A DNA stretch of 64,000 nt from positions 3,455,355 through 3,519,354 of the forward strand of contig NW_027062649.1 in the NCBI RefSeq assembly GCF_032884065.1. Direction: 5' to 3'. The stretch comes from Artemia franciscana. Its lineage: Eukaryota > Arthropoda > Branchiopoda > Anostraca > Artemiidae. Positions 1 through 15,017 of the stretch are shown here, piece after piece; the stretch's first letter is position 1, and each line of letters opens with the position of its first letter. The translations under genes and the position numbers were made by a program. The notes beneath the pieces are model-generated. The model had not been told where the DNA came from. It saw only the letters and a list, made by a program, of their open reading frames with translations, and searched no databases.

Positions 1-829
1 GCAACACCGAAATTATGCGACAAAATTTCTGTTTTTGGTACCATTTTTAAATCTGAAAGGCTGGGAAACATGCGTGTATCATTATAATCTTCATGGTCAA
101 AAGCCATTAACTGGAGGTTTACAATCCCCTTTATTCAGTACTACCGTTCCAGCCCCCTTAGCAAGTGAAAATTTAGAAACACATTTAAAACAAAACTATT
201 ATATGTAAAAAAAAAAAAATCGATTCAATTTGATTCTAGAGAAGCGAATTCATGCTCACTTCAATAGTAAAACTTAATTATCAATTTTTTTGGCTAATTG
301 CAAAAAAAAGGTAGAAGACCTCTGTCTTGCATCCGAAACTTTGTGTTTACACAAAAATTATATTTTCAGTCAAGGGTGAACATCCCCAAATCTCAACGAA
401 GCAAGTCCAATGGGGCTGTCAAAACTTTTTTCTGCACTATACTTCCTGAGGTCCAACCTTATATCTATAAGGGTAAAGAGATTATATATGTTTTCAACAA
501 ACAAAACCGAGTACAGATACACCTGAATAGCGAAACGTGCTACATCTTCAACAGTAAAGATTAAACAAATACCTTTGCCACTGTAACCACACCCATGTTT
601 TTTTTGTTTTGTTTTTTTTATCACATGGATGCAGCAGTTTATGTAGCATAGTAAAGAGCAAGCGGAACTTTGAAATCAAATATCAAAATAAATTTTCGGC
701 ATATTTTCGACGTAACACATCAAATAGGTATCATTTTCTCAGACCACACTACCTTTCTAGACGAACATATAAACGTACAAATGGGGATAAATCAATTTAT
801 TTAGAAAGCAAAAACAGGTACAAAAGTCT
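1..829. other. No recognised gene (left edge)
   Basis: AT-rich sequence with short open frames that show no recognisable domain. The stretch from about 610 to 830 may belong to the relic whose hairpin motif lies at 830-865, but I cannot show this from the protein frames. Confidence 0.4.
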
Positions 830-865
830 AAATATTTCGATCACATATACCGCGATCGTCATCAC
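830..865 (-). other. Hairpin motif shared with the Penelope-like 3' end
   Basis: On the minus strand this reads TGATGA, then a 5-bp stem CGATC / GATCG around an 11-nt loop, then AAATATT. The same layout, TGAGGA, stem CGGC / GCCG, AAATATT, occurs at 60934-60967. The flanks are conserved while both stem strands change together, which suggests the RNA fold is kept. It resembles a hammerhead core (CUGANGA, stem II, GAAA) but lacks the separate G after stem II. Confidence 0.5.
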
Positions 866-890
866 TTACCACGAACTGTTTGATTTGGTT
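866..890 (+). repeat. Short copy of the ACGAACTGTTTGAT repeat terminus
   Basis: The sequence TTACCACGAACTGTTTGAT also ends the long repeat copy at about 54945, and nearly identically the copy at about 63262. Here it directly abuts the (TA)n tract, as if a truncated copy ends here. Confidence 0.5.
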
Positions 891-892
891 CT

Positions 893-2433
<1,541 letters not shown>

Positions 2434-2525
<92 letters not shown>
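2434..2525. repeat. (TA)n microsatellite, right side of Helitron target
   Basis: About 90 bp of pure TA immediately after the Helitron CTAG end. It is the continuation of the tract before 1340. Confidence 0.95.
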
Positions 2526-2529
<4 letters not shown>

Positions 2530-4029
2530 GAGGAACCTTTTTCTTATCCAGCTCAAGGATAAGTTATAGCTTCTGTTAGTAGTGTTTTCTTTGGGAGGGT
2601 AGTGGTGTGGGGTAACGGTTTGAATTGGTCACGAATCATGGTGCACCAAAGCCAAGGACACGGAACAACGAAATAGCATCACAAGGCTAATCAAAGCTTA
2701 CAAACAAGAGCTATTGCATATAAGAGGAAGATACCGCCCTCATCTCAAAACTTCTAAACAACTATTTTGAACAAAGTATCTTTAATTGGCGATAAAATAA
2801 AAAAAAACGAAGAAATGAAGATAATAATAGTGAAAATCACAGGAAATACTAAATAATGTATAATCATTGGAAATACTGAGAACAACGAAAAAACCCATAT
2901 GTAAACAATTTGCATAATTCACGACCATTTACCCAAAGGTTGGAGAGAAGTCATGCCATTAAAAGAGCCTTATGTTTTGGACCTTCTTGACTATTTTGAA
3001 CAATAGGGCAATCTCAAAATTTCAATCCAATATCATGAGGATTATATAGATAGCAAAAAAAAGAGCACAAGAAGGGGCTTTTCGTCTTTCAATCGCTTTT
3101 GATCCTTAAAAAATCCTCTAAAGTTTATCTAAAGTATTTCGGCAGAGGTTTCTTTAAAACAGAAATTATGAGTTTTATTGCCCCTTTAAATCCGAAAGTA
3201 ATCTGAGAGCGACTACATAGGAGAGGGTTGCCTCCTTCTTATATTCGAATTCTCAAAAACACTTAGAAATAAAAATATATTGCGAGATCTACGATGTAAT
3301 CTTTTGATTGATGATACAGAGATAGTGTTCCCATTTACTGTTTTGAGATGTTGAAGGTTTGTGATATTCATAACAACAGATGAAATTTGTGGTAAGTGAC
3401 ATTAAGACGTAGAACCATTAGCGAATCCCAGAAATAATCCTTTCTCCCCCAAAGGGCATTGTCCTTGGATAATCTTTGTGTCAACCACCAGAAATGTATC
3501 TACAGCTCAAATAAGGCATAGACAAAGCGTTGAATCTCGTACCTTTGCTCAGTTCTCATTTATAAGAACTTAAAGATTTTTATAACTTTTCCTTAAAATT
3601 TGGGTTAAAAACCTGAAGTGGCTTAAAATCCGGTTGACATCATAGAAATTGTGTTTTCAGGACCTAGGACGGAATGGTAAAACTTAGAATGAAAGTAAAA
3701 CACTTAATGCAAAATTTGGATGGGTGTAGACCTATCTTTTATTCGTCTTCTAAGGCCTAAAAATAAGGAAAGAGCAGAAATAACAGCTTAAAACACCTAT
3801 CCAGGCCATATTTTAGGCAAGGGATTCATTCCTGAACGTTTCATTTACCTAACCAACCTATACACGATAGCAAAAGCTCCTCATCCAGTACTTCATCTAT
3901 AATTACACCATGGATAGTTATTACAATACAATACTGAAAAATAGGATCGACCAATGTAAAGTAAAAACTATGTGTGAAGCTAAAATATCGATCCTAATCA
4001 GTCAAGTTTTTTACTTATTTGTACTAGTA
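2526..4029. other. No recognised gene
   Basis: AT-rich sequence without a long open frame, splice-flanked exon or repeat that I could identify. Confidence 0.5.
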
Positions 4030-4900
4030 CTTGTAGCGGGACCAGACGAGGACGCCTCACCCGGCATCTAAAAGAGTTCGTATGGTTGACTCCCATTTAT
4101 CGCGATCTTATGCCAACTATTCAGCAAACCGGAGCCAGCAGCTCTCCCACTTTCTACATATTCTTCGAAATTCGTTAATGGGGTTGAGATCGTTTCTGAC
4201 AGTTGCCCACCAATTCTACAATTGATCGCCAGGTCGCCAGTGCCAATCTGGCAACGGGGCAGATAGAAGCACTTGCTTTATGATGCGGTCATTGGGTCCT
4301 CTAAGAACATGGCCAAGCCAACGCAGTCTTCTCTGTTTAACAATCGTGGCGGCTGGTTCGGTTTTACAGCAGTGGTGGCGTATATCCTCATTTGATATTC
4401 TGTCAGAGTATCGAATTTTCAGGATTTTTCATAGACAGCAGTAGTCAAAGACTTACAAATCATGGAGATGAAGCGCCTTCAGCGGCTACGTCTTGACGGC
4501 ATAGAAGAGGACAAATCTAACAGCCACTTTATATACAAAAATGTGTGTTTTCATGCTGATCTCCCGCCGGTTCGACAAATGGCGGCGGAGTTGTGAGAAG
4601 ATGGACTAGGCTTTTGTTGATTCTGTTCTGTGCCTCAGGGTAACAACCTCCACGAGGGTCTATTACTGAGCCAAGATAGGTGAAGCTAACGACTTTTTCC
4701 AATCTTGTCCGTAAAGCACAAGCTGATAATCCGACAGATCCGTGACTTTAGTGTTGACCTTCATACCCGGTAGCTGAGAAAAATGTGCTTTTTCATTTAA
4801 CATTGCTTGGGCAGATGTTGGATCAGCAGCAAGAGCGTCGATGTCATCCGCGTGATCCTTTTATGTGCGAGCATGTTAACGGATCTTGGTAATTCTGCCA
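4030..4900 (-). mobile_element. RTE-like LINE, 3' end of reverse transcriptase ORF (degenerate)
   Basis: Minus-strand translation gives the C-terminal region typical of RTE-type reverse transcriptase ORFs, including KQRRLRWLGHVLRGPNDRI (around 4285-4340) and, downstream, a tryptophan-rich tail (LPDWHWRPGD, NWWATVRNDLNPINEF). Stops and frame changes break it, so it cannot encode a working protein. The catalytic part is missing; its upstream side runs into a (TA)n tract at 4931. Confidence 0.75.
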
Positions 4901-4925
4901 TAGGTATTGGAATACACATATACAA

Positions 4926-4930
<5 letters not shown>

Positions 4931-5009
<79 letters not shown>
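4931..5009. repeat. (TA)n microsatellite
   Basis: About 80 bp of pure TA at the upstream side of the RTE-like fragment. It is preceded by a short ATAAATATA transition. Confidence 0.95.
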
Positions 5010-5012
<3 letters not shown>

Positions 5013-6870
5013 GCGTGATATAATAATTAATATAATAATGAAGCGTGACTCTAGACACGAGCCTCTTCTGCTTTCATAGAATGATGAATATTTTTGGCGA
5101 AAACCATCTTCCAAAAAGACACATTTCAGGACGTAAACAAAGCCGTCAAATCTACGGTGCTGTGATATTTCATTTTATAATGCAATTTCTTTTTTGATAG
5201 CCCTGTGTATATTAGAGGTAATTCCAGGCTAAATAAAAATCATTTGAAATGTAGGAAAATACATCTCATATTACTACCAACACCTTATTGCAGAGCAAAG
5301 CCAGCTGTGGCCAAAACAGCTATGTACACTCCTTATCCATCCCCCTCAGCCAAAGGCAAAACTCTTTACTCTCTTTTATGAATCCCTAATTTCCTTTGTG
5401 TCCCTTCGTATGACCTTTTCTCAGAACATTTGGGAAGTAGCTATTGTTTGTACTGCTACAATTAGAAGCCCAAAAAGCACAATTTTTAAAGTCTTTCATC
5501 CTTCATCCATAATATAGGGCTCAGCCATTTTAAAACTTCGTTCTTAATAGTCTAGGAAGTGGGACCAAATTTTTTGTACATCTAATTTTTTTATACATAA
5601 TCAGTTAAACGAATACCTAAAACTATCCTTAAGCAATTCCTCCACAACTATCATTAGAGTGGTTGTTTAAGAATTGAACCACAAAATCTTCCCGGAATAC
5701 CTTATTTAACTTGGCTTGATGGTTTGAGTCATTTGTCCCCTAATTATATTGATGTTGATATTAAAGAAACAAAATACAAAAAAAGATATCTAAAAAAATA
5801 CACCTGCCTAACAGACTAAATCTGCCATACATAAATTCTAGGGCTATATACAAACAAATAAAGACAATTAGAATTAGGCTGTCATTCTATTCAAGGCACT
5901 TCCCAGATTTTTATTTTTTGTTGTTAATATTTTGTTTTCTGTCTTTTCCTCCTTTTCTTTCTTCCTTCATCAGTTGTTTCTTTTGTGTTGTTTCGAATGT
6001 GGTTTTAATTAGCTGAGGGTGATAACCTCGCTTGTCCTTCCAAGCTTAATGCCTTTCTTGGCAGGCGAATGGCGAATAGTGTTTGTTTTCTTTTTAATAA
6101 ATGGTATATCTACATCTATCTATATCTATAATCTTGGGTTACATACGAAAAAAAAGAAGAAAACTCACAAAATACAGCTGCCCAACAGACTAAATCTGCC
6201 ATAGTCAAATTTTTTCCAACCAAAAACTTCTGACTTGATAGAATGTCTTCTAGCTATAGAATAAGAGAACATTTATTATTTAGAATCAGAGAATCAAAAG
6301 ATGTCTTAAAAGGGGGGGTAAAATTAAATACAGACATTTTCGGCTATTGTTTTTAATTTTTTCCCAGTAGGAGGGGGTTCCTTTGGATCAATCTAAGAAT
6401 CTAATCATATTACTACTGCTACTACAAAAAACTCATAGTAACATGAAGCCGACTAAGGTCAACACTGAAAGGTTCATTAAAAATATTAACAAGAGCGTAT
6501 CCAAGGATTTCTAGGTTGTATCTTGTATCCCAGTATATTTTTTTTATTTATGGGCGTATCCAGTATTTTTTCGGGGGAGGGGGGATACAAATAAAAAAAA
6601 ATGCTTATAAGTATTTTCTTAGGTTTTTACGAGTCGAACAAAATATTCAGAGGGGGAGGGGGCAAACCCAATAGCACCCCCTCCTGGTAGGAGCCTTGGT
6701 GCCTAAAAACCTCGTATTTTCTTTGTTGAATCCTAGCATGAAACACCAATTTTAGTAATAATCTGTATTATGACTGAAACGGTTAGGATCCTAAAAAAAT
6801 CACTATGTTTGATTAGCGTAATGACTACTAAATATCCTAAACTGTTTTCTGTCATAACGTCTAACATTTG
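5010..6870. other. No recognised gene; short dispersed repeat pair
   Basis: No exon recognised. A short direct repeat, CAACAGACTAAATCTGCCATA or close variants, occurs near 5810-5835 and 6182-6205, each after an AAAA-rich stretch, suggesting two copies of a small unidentified repeat. Confidence 0.4.
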
Positions 6871-6873
6871 TTT

Positions 6874-6950
6874 GGCAACCTTGGCAAGGCCTTTGACAAC
6901 CTTGACAAAGACAAGGCCATTGGTAACCTTGACAAAGACAAGGCCTTTGG
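6874..6950 (+). repeat. 27-bp minisatellite, about three units
   Basis: Two near-identical units of AACCTTGACAAAGACAAGGCC plus a TTGG end (6898-6924 and 6925-6950) follow a partial diverged unit. The open frames crossing it on both strands show the repeat as 'LTKTRPL' and are not evidence of a gene. Confidence 0.8.
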
Positions 6951-7695
6951 AAATCTTAACTAATTTTTTTCCAAGCAATTATTACTATTCATCATTCCAA
7001 TTCATGCTTTTGCATATAGCTTTTCTAAGCCAATCGGGATTTTTGGACATATTATCTTACACTCATACCAGATCTTTGCAGATGAAACATAAATAACTTA
7101 CATCTTTCTTTAAACAGATTTGCCCAATAGTAACTAACTGTTGATTCCTTTACGTTTGAAAGAAAGCAAAAAGCCTTACAAAACATTCCTTTGCTTTTGA
7201 AAAGAAACCTTCAAGCATCAAAAACTGTAGTTGATCATTTTTTTTTAAAGCTTCAAATTAAAATAAATTCAATTCAATTAAAAATAACTGTATAACTATA
7301 ATAAAACTATTATTTTATATATTATAACTATATAAAAATAAATTTAAAAATAAAAAATTAAAAATCATTAAAATTCAAAATCTACATGGAATGAAATAAA
7401 GAGTGGAGGTTATTCACATCTAAATAAAAAAAAAAAAAAAATACATAACACTGCAGGGCCGACGCAGGGACCTTAGTGGTCAAGAAGCGTCGTTAATCTG
7501 ATACAATACAAAATACATAATTAAAATTAACCCCCACCTTCCATCCTAATGCTACTGCTTCTATTCATACAACTACTACTGTTACTATTATTATTACTTC
7601 TATGACGACTACTGCCACTAAAGCTTAAGCTACTACTATTAGAAAATTAAAAAAAAAGGGGGGGGGCTAAGAATAAAATAGAGAATTAGACTCAC
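6951..7695. other. No recognised gene; A/T-rich
   Basis: Low-complexity A/T sequence, including a poly-A run near 7425-7441. If the EPRS exon to the right belongs to a live gene, this is its downstream intron. No further EPRS exon was recognised here. Confidence 0.4.
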
Positions 7696-7932
7696 TTGTT
7701 TGATGAACATTGGAAGCTGCTGGGGCATATTCAAAAGGTCATTAGACAATGTCAACCATTGGTCCACTTCAATTCTTTCTATAAATGTTGATCCATACAA
7801 CTGAGGAGCATATTGTCTTGCTAGAAATCGACACATCACTCCACTTCGGGTAACGACTATGTCATCATTTGCTATCAATTTGGTTTCACTGGTCCATTTC
7901 AGCAAATATTTTTTCTCTTGCCACTTCAGCAA
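7696..7932 (-). CDS. EPRS: Glutamyl-prolyl-tRNA synthetase, one exon of the N-terminal GST-like domain
   Basis: A 79-codon exon on the minus strand. It ends in CAA followed by a consensus donor GTGAGT and starts after a CTAG acceptor. The peptide carries VVTRSGVMCRFLARQY, then LYGSTFIERIEVDQWLTLS. This matches the GST-like N-terminal region of EPRS, where R-x-LAR, LYGS and E-x-x-E-[IV]-D-x-W-L are conserved. In EPRS this domain docks the enzyme in the multi-tRNA-synthetase complex rather than catalysing. Exons for the rest of the domain and the catalytic domains were not found, so only part of the gene or a fragment lies here. A related GST-like subunit such as AIMP3/EEF1E1 is a weaker alternative. 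The exon start is uncertain because its border is duplicated just upstream. Confidence 0.65.
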
Positions 7933-8212
7933 CTAGGATTGCACCTTAGAAGGGAGAATAAAAATTTTATTTTTTTTAAGAAATATTAACAGAGTATAGG
8001 TATATTTTGAATACTGTAGGTGCAAATTGCACCTACAGCATTCACAGTGAACCCCATAAAACTTCTGGCTGTACACACCCATTTTCCATTTCAGCAAATA
8101 TTTTCCTTCTCTTGCCACTTCAGCAACGAGGAATGCACCTTAGAAGGGAGAATAAAATGTGAATTTTTTTACTGAAATATTAACAAAGAGTATAGGTATA
8201 TTCTCGTACATA
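7868..8212 (-). repeat. Tandem duplication of the EPRS exon border and adjoining intron
   Basis: The stretch from about 7868 to 7998 recurs at about 8092-8205 with small differences: AGCAAATATTTT, CTCTTGCCACTTCAGCAAC, GCACCTTAGAAGGGAGAATA and GAGTATAGGTATA appear in the same order. The second copy carries an extra exon 5' border on the minus strand, with a frame that stays open for a short way. Beyond about 8212 it is fused to a LINE fragment. Confidence 0.75.
8014..8038. repeat. 25-nt near-perfect palindrome
   Basis: CTGTAGGTGCAA and its exact reverse complement TTGCACCTACAG are separated by a single A. It lies between the two copies of the duplicated exon border. Confidence 0.75.
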
Positions 8213-9240
8213 GTACAAATCACTTTAATGTATTTTTCTGGTATACCATATAAGGATAAGACCTTTGCTAACGCTCTTATATTAAAAGAATCGAAAGCTT
8301 GCTCTCGATAAAACTGAGGACTAAAGGTGTTTGACAACGAAGCGACTGCTCAATTATTAACCTAAGAGTGAAAACTTGGTCGGCACATGCTCTACCTTTT
8401 CTAAAACCGCACTGTTCTTCCTTTAAAACTTTGTCTACAGCATCTCTCAGTCTAAAAAGCATCATATTACTCAGTAATTTACTACCTACAGAGACCAGAC
8501 TAATGCCTCAATAATTACGACACTCACTCTTGTCACCTTTCTTATACAGTGATTTAATTAAGGTGTTCCTAAAATCATTAGGTACTTCCCCTTTTTTAAA
8601 AATCATATTCATAGTCTTCAGTAGCTTATTCCTAGCCTCAGAGCTACCATATTTAAGAAACTCATTTATTACACTACCAGCACCAGGAGCCTTATTATTT
8701 TTCAATCCTTTTAGTACTGTCGCTAATTCTTCCTCACTAGAATTTTCACTTATATTCCTAGTAGCAGTCTTAGCACTCTTCCCTAGGACACCATCAGCAA
8801 CTTCGCAAACTGTTTTTCTAAAATTATTCCATCCATCTTCCACATTATCAAATTTTAAACTTTCAAATTTAGTATTCAACTGTTCCTGGAAGTTTTTTCT
8901 CAGATTTTCATCCTGGAGTCTACCGACATCATAGTTTTTCAGGAGGTAGTTATCCTTCCGAAATTTCAGATTTAAATTAACCTTAGACACTACTAGATGG
9001 TGATCTTTACTTTTAACATCAATAACAGCACTCGTATACGCCCTAGTATCTTGTATTGGTCCTGCTAGTCTTCGGTTTAAAATAATATAATATAATCAAT
9101 AAGGTTTGCTGTCTTACCATCACATGAATACCATGTCAACTTATGGGCCATTTTGTGACCAAAAACCGTATTGGTAATAACTAGGTTGTTACACCTACAA
9201 AGTTGCAAAAGTCTATAGCCATTACCGTTTTCTTTTCCTA
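8212..9240 (-). mobile_element. RTE-like LINE fragment: endonuclease end and reverse transcriptase start
   Basis: Reading leftward, it first gives an endonuclease C-terminal part (HKLTWYSCDGKTANLIDYI, later SKDHHLVVSKVNL), then a linker, then the RT N-terminal part (SEEELATVLKGLKNNKAPG, INEFLKYG, SLYKKGDKSECRNY, then GFRKGRACADQVFTLRLIIE). A short stretch between linker and RT seems deleted, and a stop follows RNY. The frame ends near MYEN at about 8212, before the catalytic YADD, where it meets the duplicated EPRS intron. Same family as the copies at 11103, 23340 and 50240. Confidence 0.85.
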
Positions 9241-9469
9241 CACCAAATTTACCTAGGCCCTAGCCTATCCTAATACCATCTATCCCTATTTCTACCAACC
9301 TGGGCATGAAAATCCCAGAAACTCCAAAAGATAAAAAACCAGCAATTTCAGCGAAGCAAATAATAGAGAAAATACAGAAACTGAAAAAAAAACACTGTTT
9401 GTCCCATTGATACCCCAACTGACCTAATAAAAGCATTTCCTGATAAAATTTCAACACCCCTTATTAGTA

Positions 9470-11102
9470 TTTGTAATGATATTAGTAATTCCGGATGTTA
9501 CCCGTCGTGCTGGAAGCTGGGCTATATTACTCCAATCCAAAAGAAAGGAGGCCTGGACGATTTTACTGGAGTACGAACAATCACCTTAGCCCTAGTTTTT
9601 TCACAAATGTACGAGGGTTTCTAATTGGTTAAAGATATTAATTCTTGAACTTATTGACTTATAATAATTTGGAAACGTTCCAAGCATTGTGCAAACGTTC
9701 CCTCTCTTCACCTGAAGGAGACATCTACTTCACACTACCTTGTTAGTCTTCTTGATACCGTTCTTAAAAACCTTGAAAATCCTTATACTTGGTCGAATCT
9801 TTTATTAATCGATCTCCGGAAAGCGTTCGACCTAATTCGCCATAATATCCTTGTAAATAAACTGCTGACGAAGCTTCAAGTGGGTCCCTTTCAAGATAAA
9901 ATTGTTGCCTCCTTTCTAACAAATTGTTCTCAAGCGCTTAAATATACAAATGTTTATTCGATCCCCTTCCTTTCTTTGGCAGGTCCCAAGGAAACTCTGA
10001 TGGGTCCCTCTTTATTCCTTATAATGGTTAATAGCGTCATGAACACACAATGTGATGGAAGTATGTGGACGAACTATCTGCACTTGAGGCTTGCTGAAGA
10101 AATATTGAAAGCTCAACTATGTTATTACTTGACGATGTCACACAGGAGGCTTCTTTGTCGAAGACGAAAATTAAAACTAATAAATCGTCAGTTATGAGAG
10201 TTAATTTTTAAAATCATCCCCCTCTTCCACAGACCCTATTCTTCCAAAAATCTCTGGGATATGCATTAAACTACTTGGGGTGACAAATACTGCTGACTTT
10301 AAGTTGCACAACCATGTTCATAACATCCCCAAACAAGCTTCCCTTCAGTTTCCCTTCAAAAACTTTTGATAAAATTTGCTTGCCACCATAAGAATCTTCT
10401 CCAACTTTATTGTTCTTTCATTGTGCCAATACTCGAACATGCTTGTCCAGTGTGGCATTTCGGTCTTTCTTCAGAGCATATCTATATGAGTGAAAATGTC
10501 CAAAACGAGCTCTTAGAATCATAAATGGTGAAGGGAAGTTTCCATATCATTATCTACTAGGTAAGTTTAAGCTCACTGCGTTGGCCAAGAGAAGAAACCT
10601 CCTGTGCCTTCGTTTCGGTACAAAGACCCTGCCAGTTCCCCGATGACCTTCCATCGCCCCCGAATCATACCTTTCCACCTGCAACAGACCTTACCTTATA
10701 AAATCTCAACAAGTCCCAAACTGACTTCCATCCTTGCTAGACATGAAAGATATGGCCTTAGTTTCGGTCCGAGTTTTGTTGAGCTGAATAACAGCCAGGA
10801 AAACTAGTCATTATTTTTATTGTTATCTATTTATTTTTGACCTTTTAACTAAGTGTTGACTCTTTTTTTTCTTTTTTTAATGTATTTGTATATTTATTTA
10901 TTTTGTACAATGAATTATGTTTGAAGGGAGGGTCAAGTTCTTTCAATATGATATATACCCCGCCTCTCTGTCTACATGCATGTCTAAACCGTGCAAATAT
11001 AAACAGAGTACTTAAATTCTAGCTGTTTGAATTCATTTTAGCTGTTAGCTGTTAGCTACGATGTTGTTTAAATAAACCTATCTCTCTCTCTCTTTCTCTC
11101 TC
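9470..11102 (+). mobile_element. Jockey/CR1-superfamily LINE, degenerate (copy 1)
   Basis: Broken frames give RT motifs: ISNSGCYPSCWKLGYITPI with a following IQKKGG, then LLIDLRKAFDLIRHNILVNK (about 9803-9862, matching 'D-x-x-KAFD-x-V-x-H'), and further on a LLGVTNTADFKLHNHV-like segment near 10270. The active-site YADD is not recognisable. The sequence ends with AATAAACCTATCTCTCTC followed by a CT-rich tail at about 11075-11102, consistent with a 3' end. It shares the layout of the element at 26290-30905. Confidence 0.75.
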
Positions 11103-11410
11103 ATTTCGCAACGGTAGAGAATATACCACAGCTTATGTGTTTGGTTCAATCTTGCTTGCTAGGGATGTAATGAGAAAAATAGATATAGCTAGGACACGTT
11201 CTGGGGATGGAGGGTTAGCAAAACTCCTTTTCGACCAACAATCTAGGGTCAAGCGAAAAGCAGGTCATCCCCGAAAGGTCATGAGAAAAAAATTGAGGGA
11301 AATTAGAAATTCTTGGGAAGGTGTAAAGAGAGAGGCTTCAATAAATTCTGATGGAGGAGCATGCGTAAATGTGTTGGCCTCAAGCGGGTTGGTGCTGTAG
11401 TGAATTATTA
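11103..11410 (+). mobile_element. RTE-like LINE 3' terminal fragment
   Basis: Encodes the last part of the RTE ORF (RVKRKAGHPRKVMRKKLREI, then SWEGVKREASIN) and ends with a TTGGTGCTGTAGTGAATTA, TTAGTAGTAGT tail. The same ending (TTGGTGCTGCAATGAGCAAT, TAGTAGTAGT) occurs at about 51760-51792, marking it as the 3' end of this family. Confidence 0.8.
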
Positions 11411-11871
11411 GTAGTAGTGGGTGCGCGTGGACAAAGTAATAGCAATGTGCACCAATTTGGCTCTGTTAAAATCGCAAAACTAAATGGTTCAAAAGGCAAT
11501 AAAAACTTGTATATTTGCGCCCCTTTTGTGACAAAAATAAGGTGTGATACAGCTATGAGAGGTGTACAAGCAAAAGCCGCTTTGTTTATATTTGTTCACA
11601 TGGAAGAAGATGAGCTTTTTTTAAAAAGATTGTTTAACAATTGCCTCAGATTTCTAAAACAGCTTAAAACAAGAGATTAAAAACATAGAATAGACAATAT
11701 TTTTATCCAGCAATAATTTAAAGATGTTTCTTTTCCTTGGTTTGCTTAGTTTCGTCCTTTCTTATTTTTTACTCTGCTAGAATATTTTGTCAATGGTGAG
11801 TAAATAAGTCATTATTATCATTACTAAATTTACACAGAAAAGGTTACTTGGAGCCAAGAAATTGCGTTATC
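11411..11871. other. No recognised gene
   Basis: An open frame of about 100 codons at 11369-11680 begins within the LINE tail and shows no recognisable domain. The rest is A/T-rich. Confidence 0.4.
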
Positions 11872-12205
11872 TATTCATCTGAATTTACCTCAGGAAAACT
11901 CTTAGTGTCTTAAAGAAAAATGAATAACACCATTCTGAGGAAAAGTGTCTTTTAGAATCCCCCCCTCCCTCAAAGTAATATCTATGCATCTGAATTTACT
12001 CCGAAAATACTCTTATAGTCTTAATGTAAAAGAAATAATACCATTTTGAAGAAGTCTCTTTTAGATCCCCCCCTCCCTTAAAGTAACATGTACGCACTAA
12101 ATTTACCCTAAAAACACATTTCTAGTCGCAATGAAAAAGGAAAAACACCCTTCTGAAGAAGTCTCTATTCAATCCCCCCTCCCTCAAAGTAATTCTACGC
12201 ATTCG
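11872..12205 (+). repeat. Tandem repeat, three units of about 110-115 bp
   Basis: Each unit contains a CATCTGAATTTAC-like start, a 'TAGTCTTAA' or 'TAGTCGCAA' centre, then CCATTYTGARGAAGTCTCTT and a CCCCCCTCCCTCAAAGTAA end. Units start near 11872, 11986 and 12096. They are noticeably diverged from each other. No protein frame crosses them. This lies downstream (minus strand) of the eIF4A3 exon at 12366. Confidence 0.75.
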
Positions 12206-12365
12206 CATGAATAAGTTAGCAATTTATCGTTGAAAATAAATACAACAAAAATAGTAGGCGAGGGTTTTTTGATCAGCTTAAAAAAAGAAATAGGCAAAAG
12301 TCCACACCTGGAACATACCCTTTAAACTAAACAAAAACAACTAAAAAGTCATATGGGAAACTAAC

Positions 12366-12499
12366 CTGTGTTGCAGGTGGTAAATATCTGTAAACATCAT
12401 AGATTTGTTCTTTAAATCCTTTGTTCAACATTTCATCGGCTTCAACCAAAACAAGCATCTTTATAGACCGTATTCGTAGAGATCGACGACTAATCATGT
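12366..12499 (-). pseudogene. eIF4A3: eIF4A3-like exon with the DEAD motif changed to VEAD
   Basis: The exon is 134 nt, flanked by acceptor CTTATAG and donor GTTAG. It encodes [17 protein letters not shown] followed by [11 protein letters not shown] and [16 protein letters not shown]. This corresponds to the stretch of eIF4A3, the RNA-clamping helicase of the exon junction complex, that contains motif II. Length and phase fit an eIF4A3 exon exactly, and [16 protein letters not shown] marks eIF4A3 rather than eIF4A1/2. The first Asp of DEAD, which coordinates Mg-ATP, is Val (GTT). That substitution would be expected to abolish ATP hydrolysis. With the damage in the exon at 16805 it points to a non-functional copy. 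The following exon was not found to the left, where LINE relics lie. Confidence 0.8.
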
Positions 12500-13140
12500 C
12501 TATAAGAGAATCATAGAGATATAGTAAAGATATAGAGAGTTATTACTCGGTTTTATTTATGAGCAGGCTATGGGACTTGATTTAAATTTTCTAACACTAA
12601 AGATTTATTAGATCTACTAAATGCTATATTTTGTCGGTAAAAAACAATTAACTACTCTTAACTTTTAATTTAGCCATAGGTTTTGTTGGATTTGCGCGTG
12701 CTTTTCTGAGAGAAAAAAAGCTTCTTTATCAGAAAAAGAATATGCATATATATATTTAAATATAAACTAGCTTATCCGTCAAGCGTTGTTGTGATCGTGA
12801 TATTAGAAGGAAGAGAAATTTCCCCCTGCGGAATCCTACGCCCTCCATATTAATAATGATTGGATTTTAAATTTAAAAGTATTTGAAAAATTCCCTCGGA
12901 CCCCCTCCTGTTAATTTTAAATCCAGAAAATATGAACAATATGATCAAGAGCCAAGTATTTGTGTTGAGAGGTATCTAATTTCAGTCAGCACGGAAAGCA
13001 TTAGGAGGATCCCGGTGGTTGGGGAGGGATTTTTCATTTACCTAAAACCTTCGCAAGAGTGTACCCAACATTTTCTTAGCGTTTCTTGGCGATCAAATGA
13101 ACAGTGTAGCAATAAATAAAGATAGATAGACATACATTCG
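12500..13140. other. Intron-like spacer of the eIF4A3 relic
   Basis: No exon recognised. An open frame at 12883-13119 on the plus strand has no recognisable domain. Confidence 0.4.
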
Positions 13141-13144
13141 ATAT

Positions 13145-13179
<35 letters not shown>

Positions 13180-13180
13180 A
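13141..13180. repeat. (TA)n tract, left flank of the R1-like LINE
   Basis: About 40 bp of TA with one AAAT interruption. It directly abuts the 5' truncation point of the LINE. Confidence 0.9.

Positions 13181-15017
<1,837 letters not shown>

Noticed and set aside
6733..7096. Two overlapping frames of 81 and 108 codons
   Set aside because: Their distinctive peptides come from the 27-bp minisatellite read in both directions.
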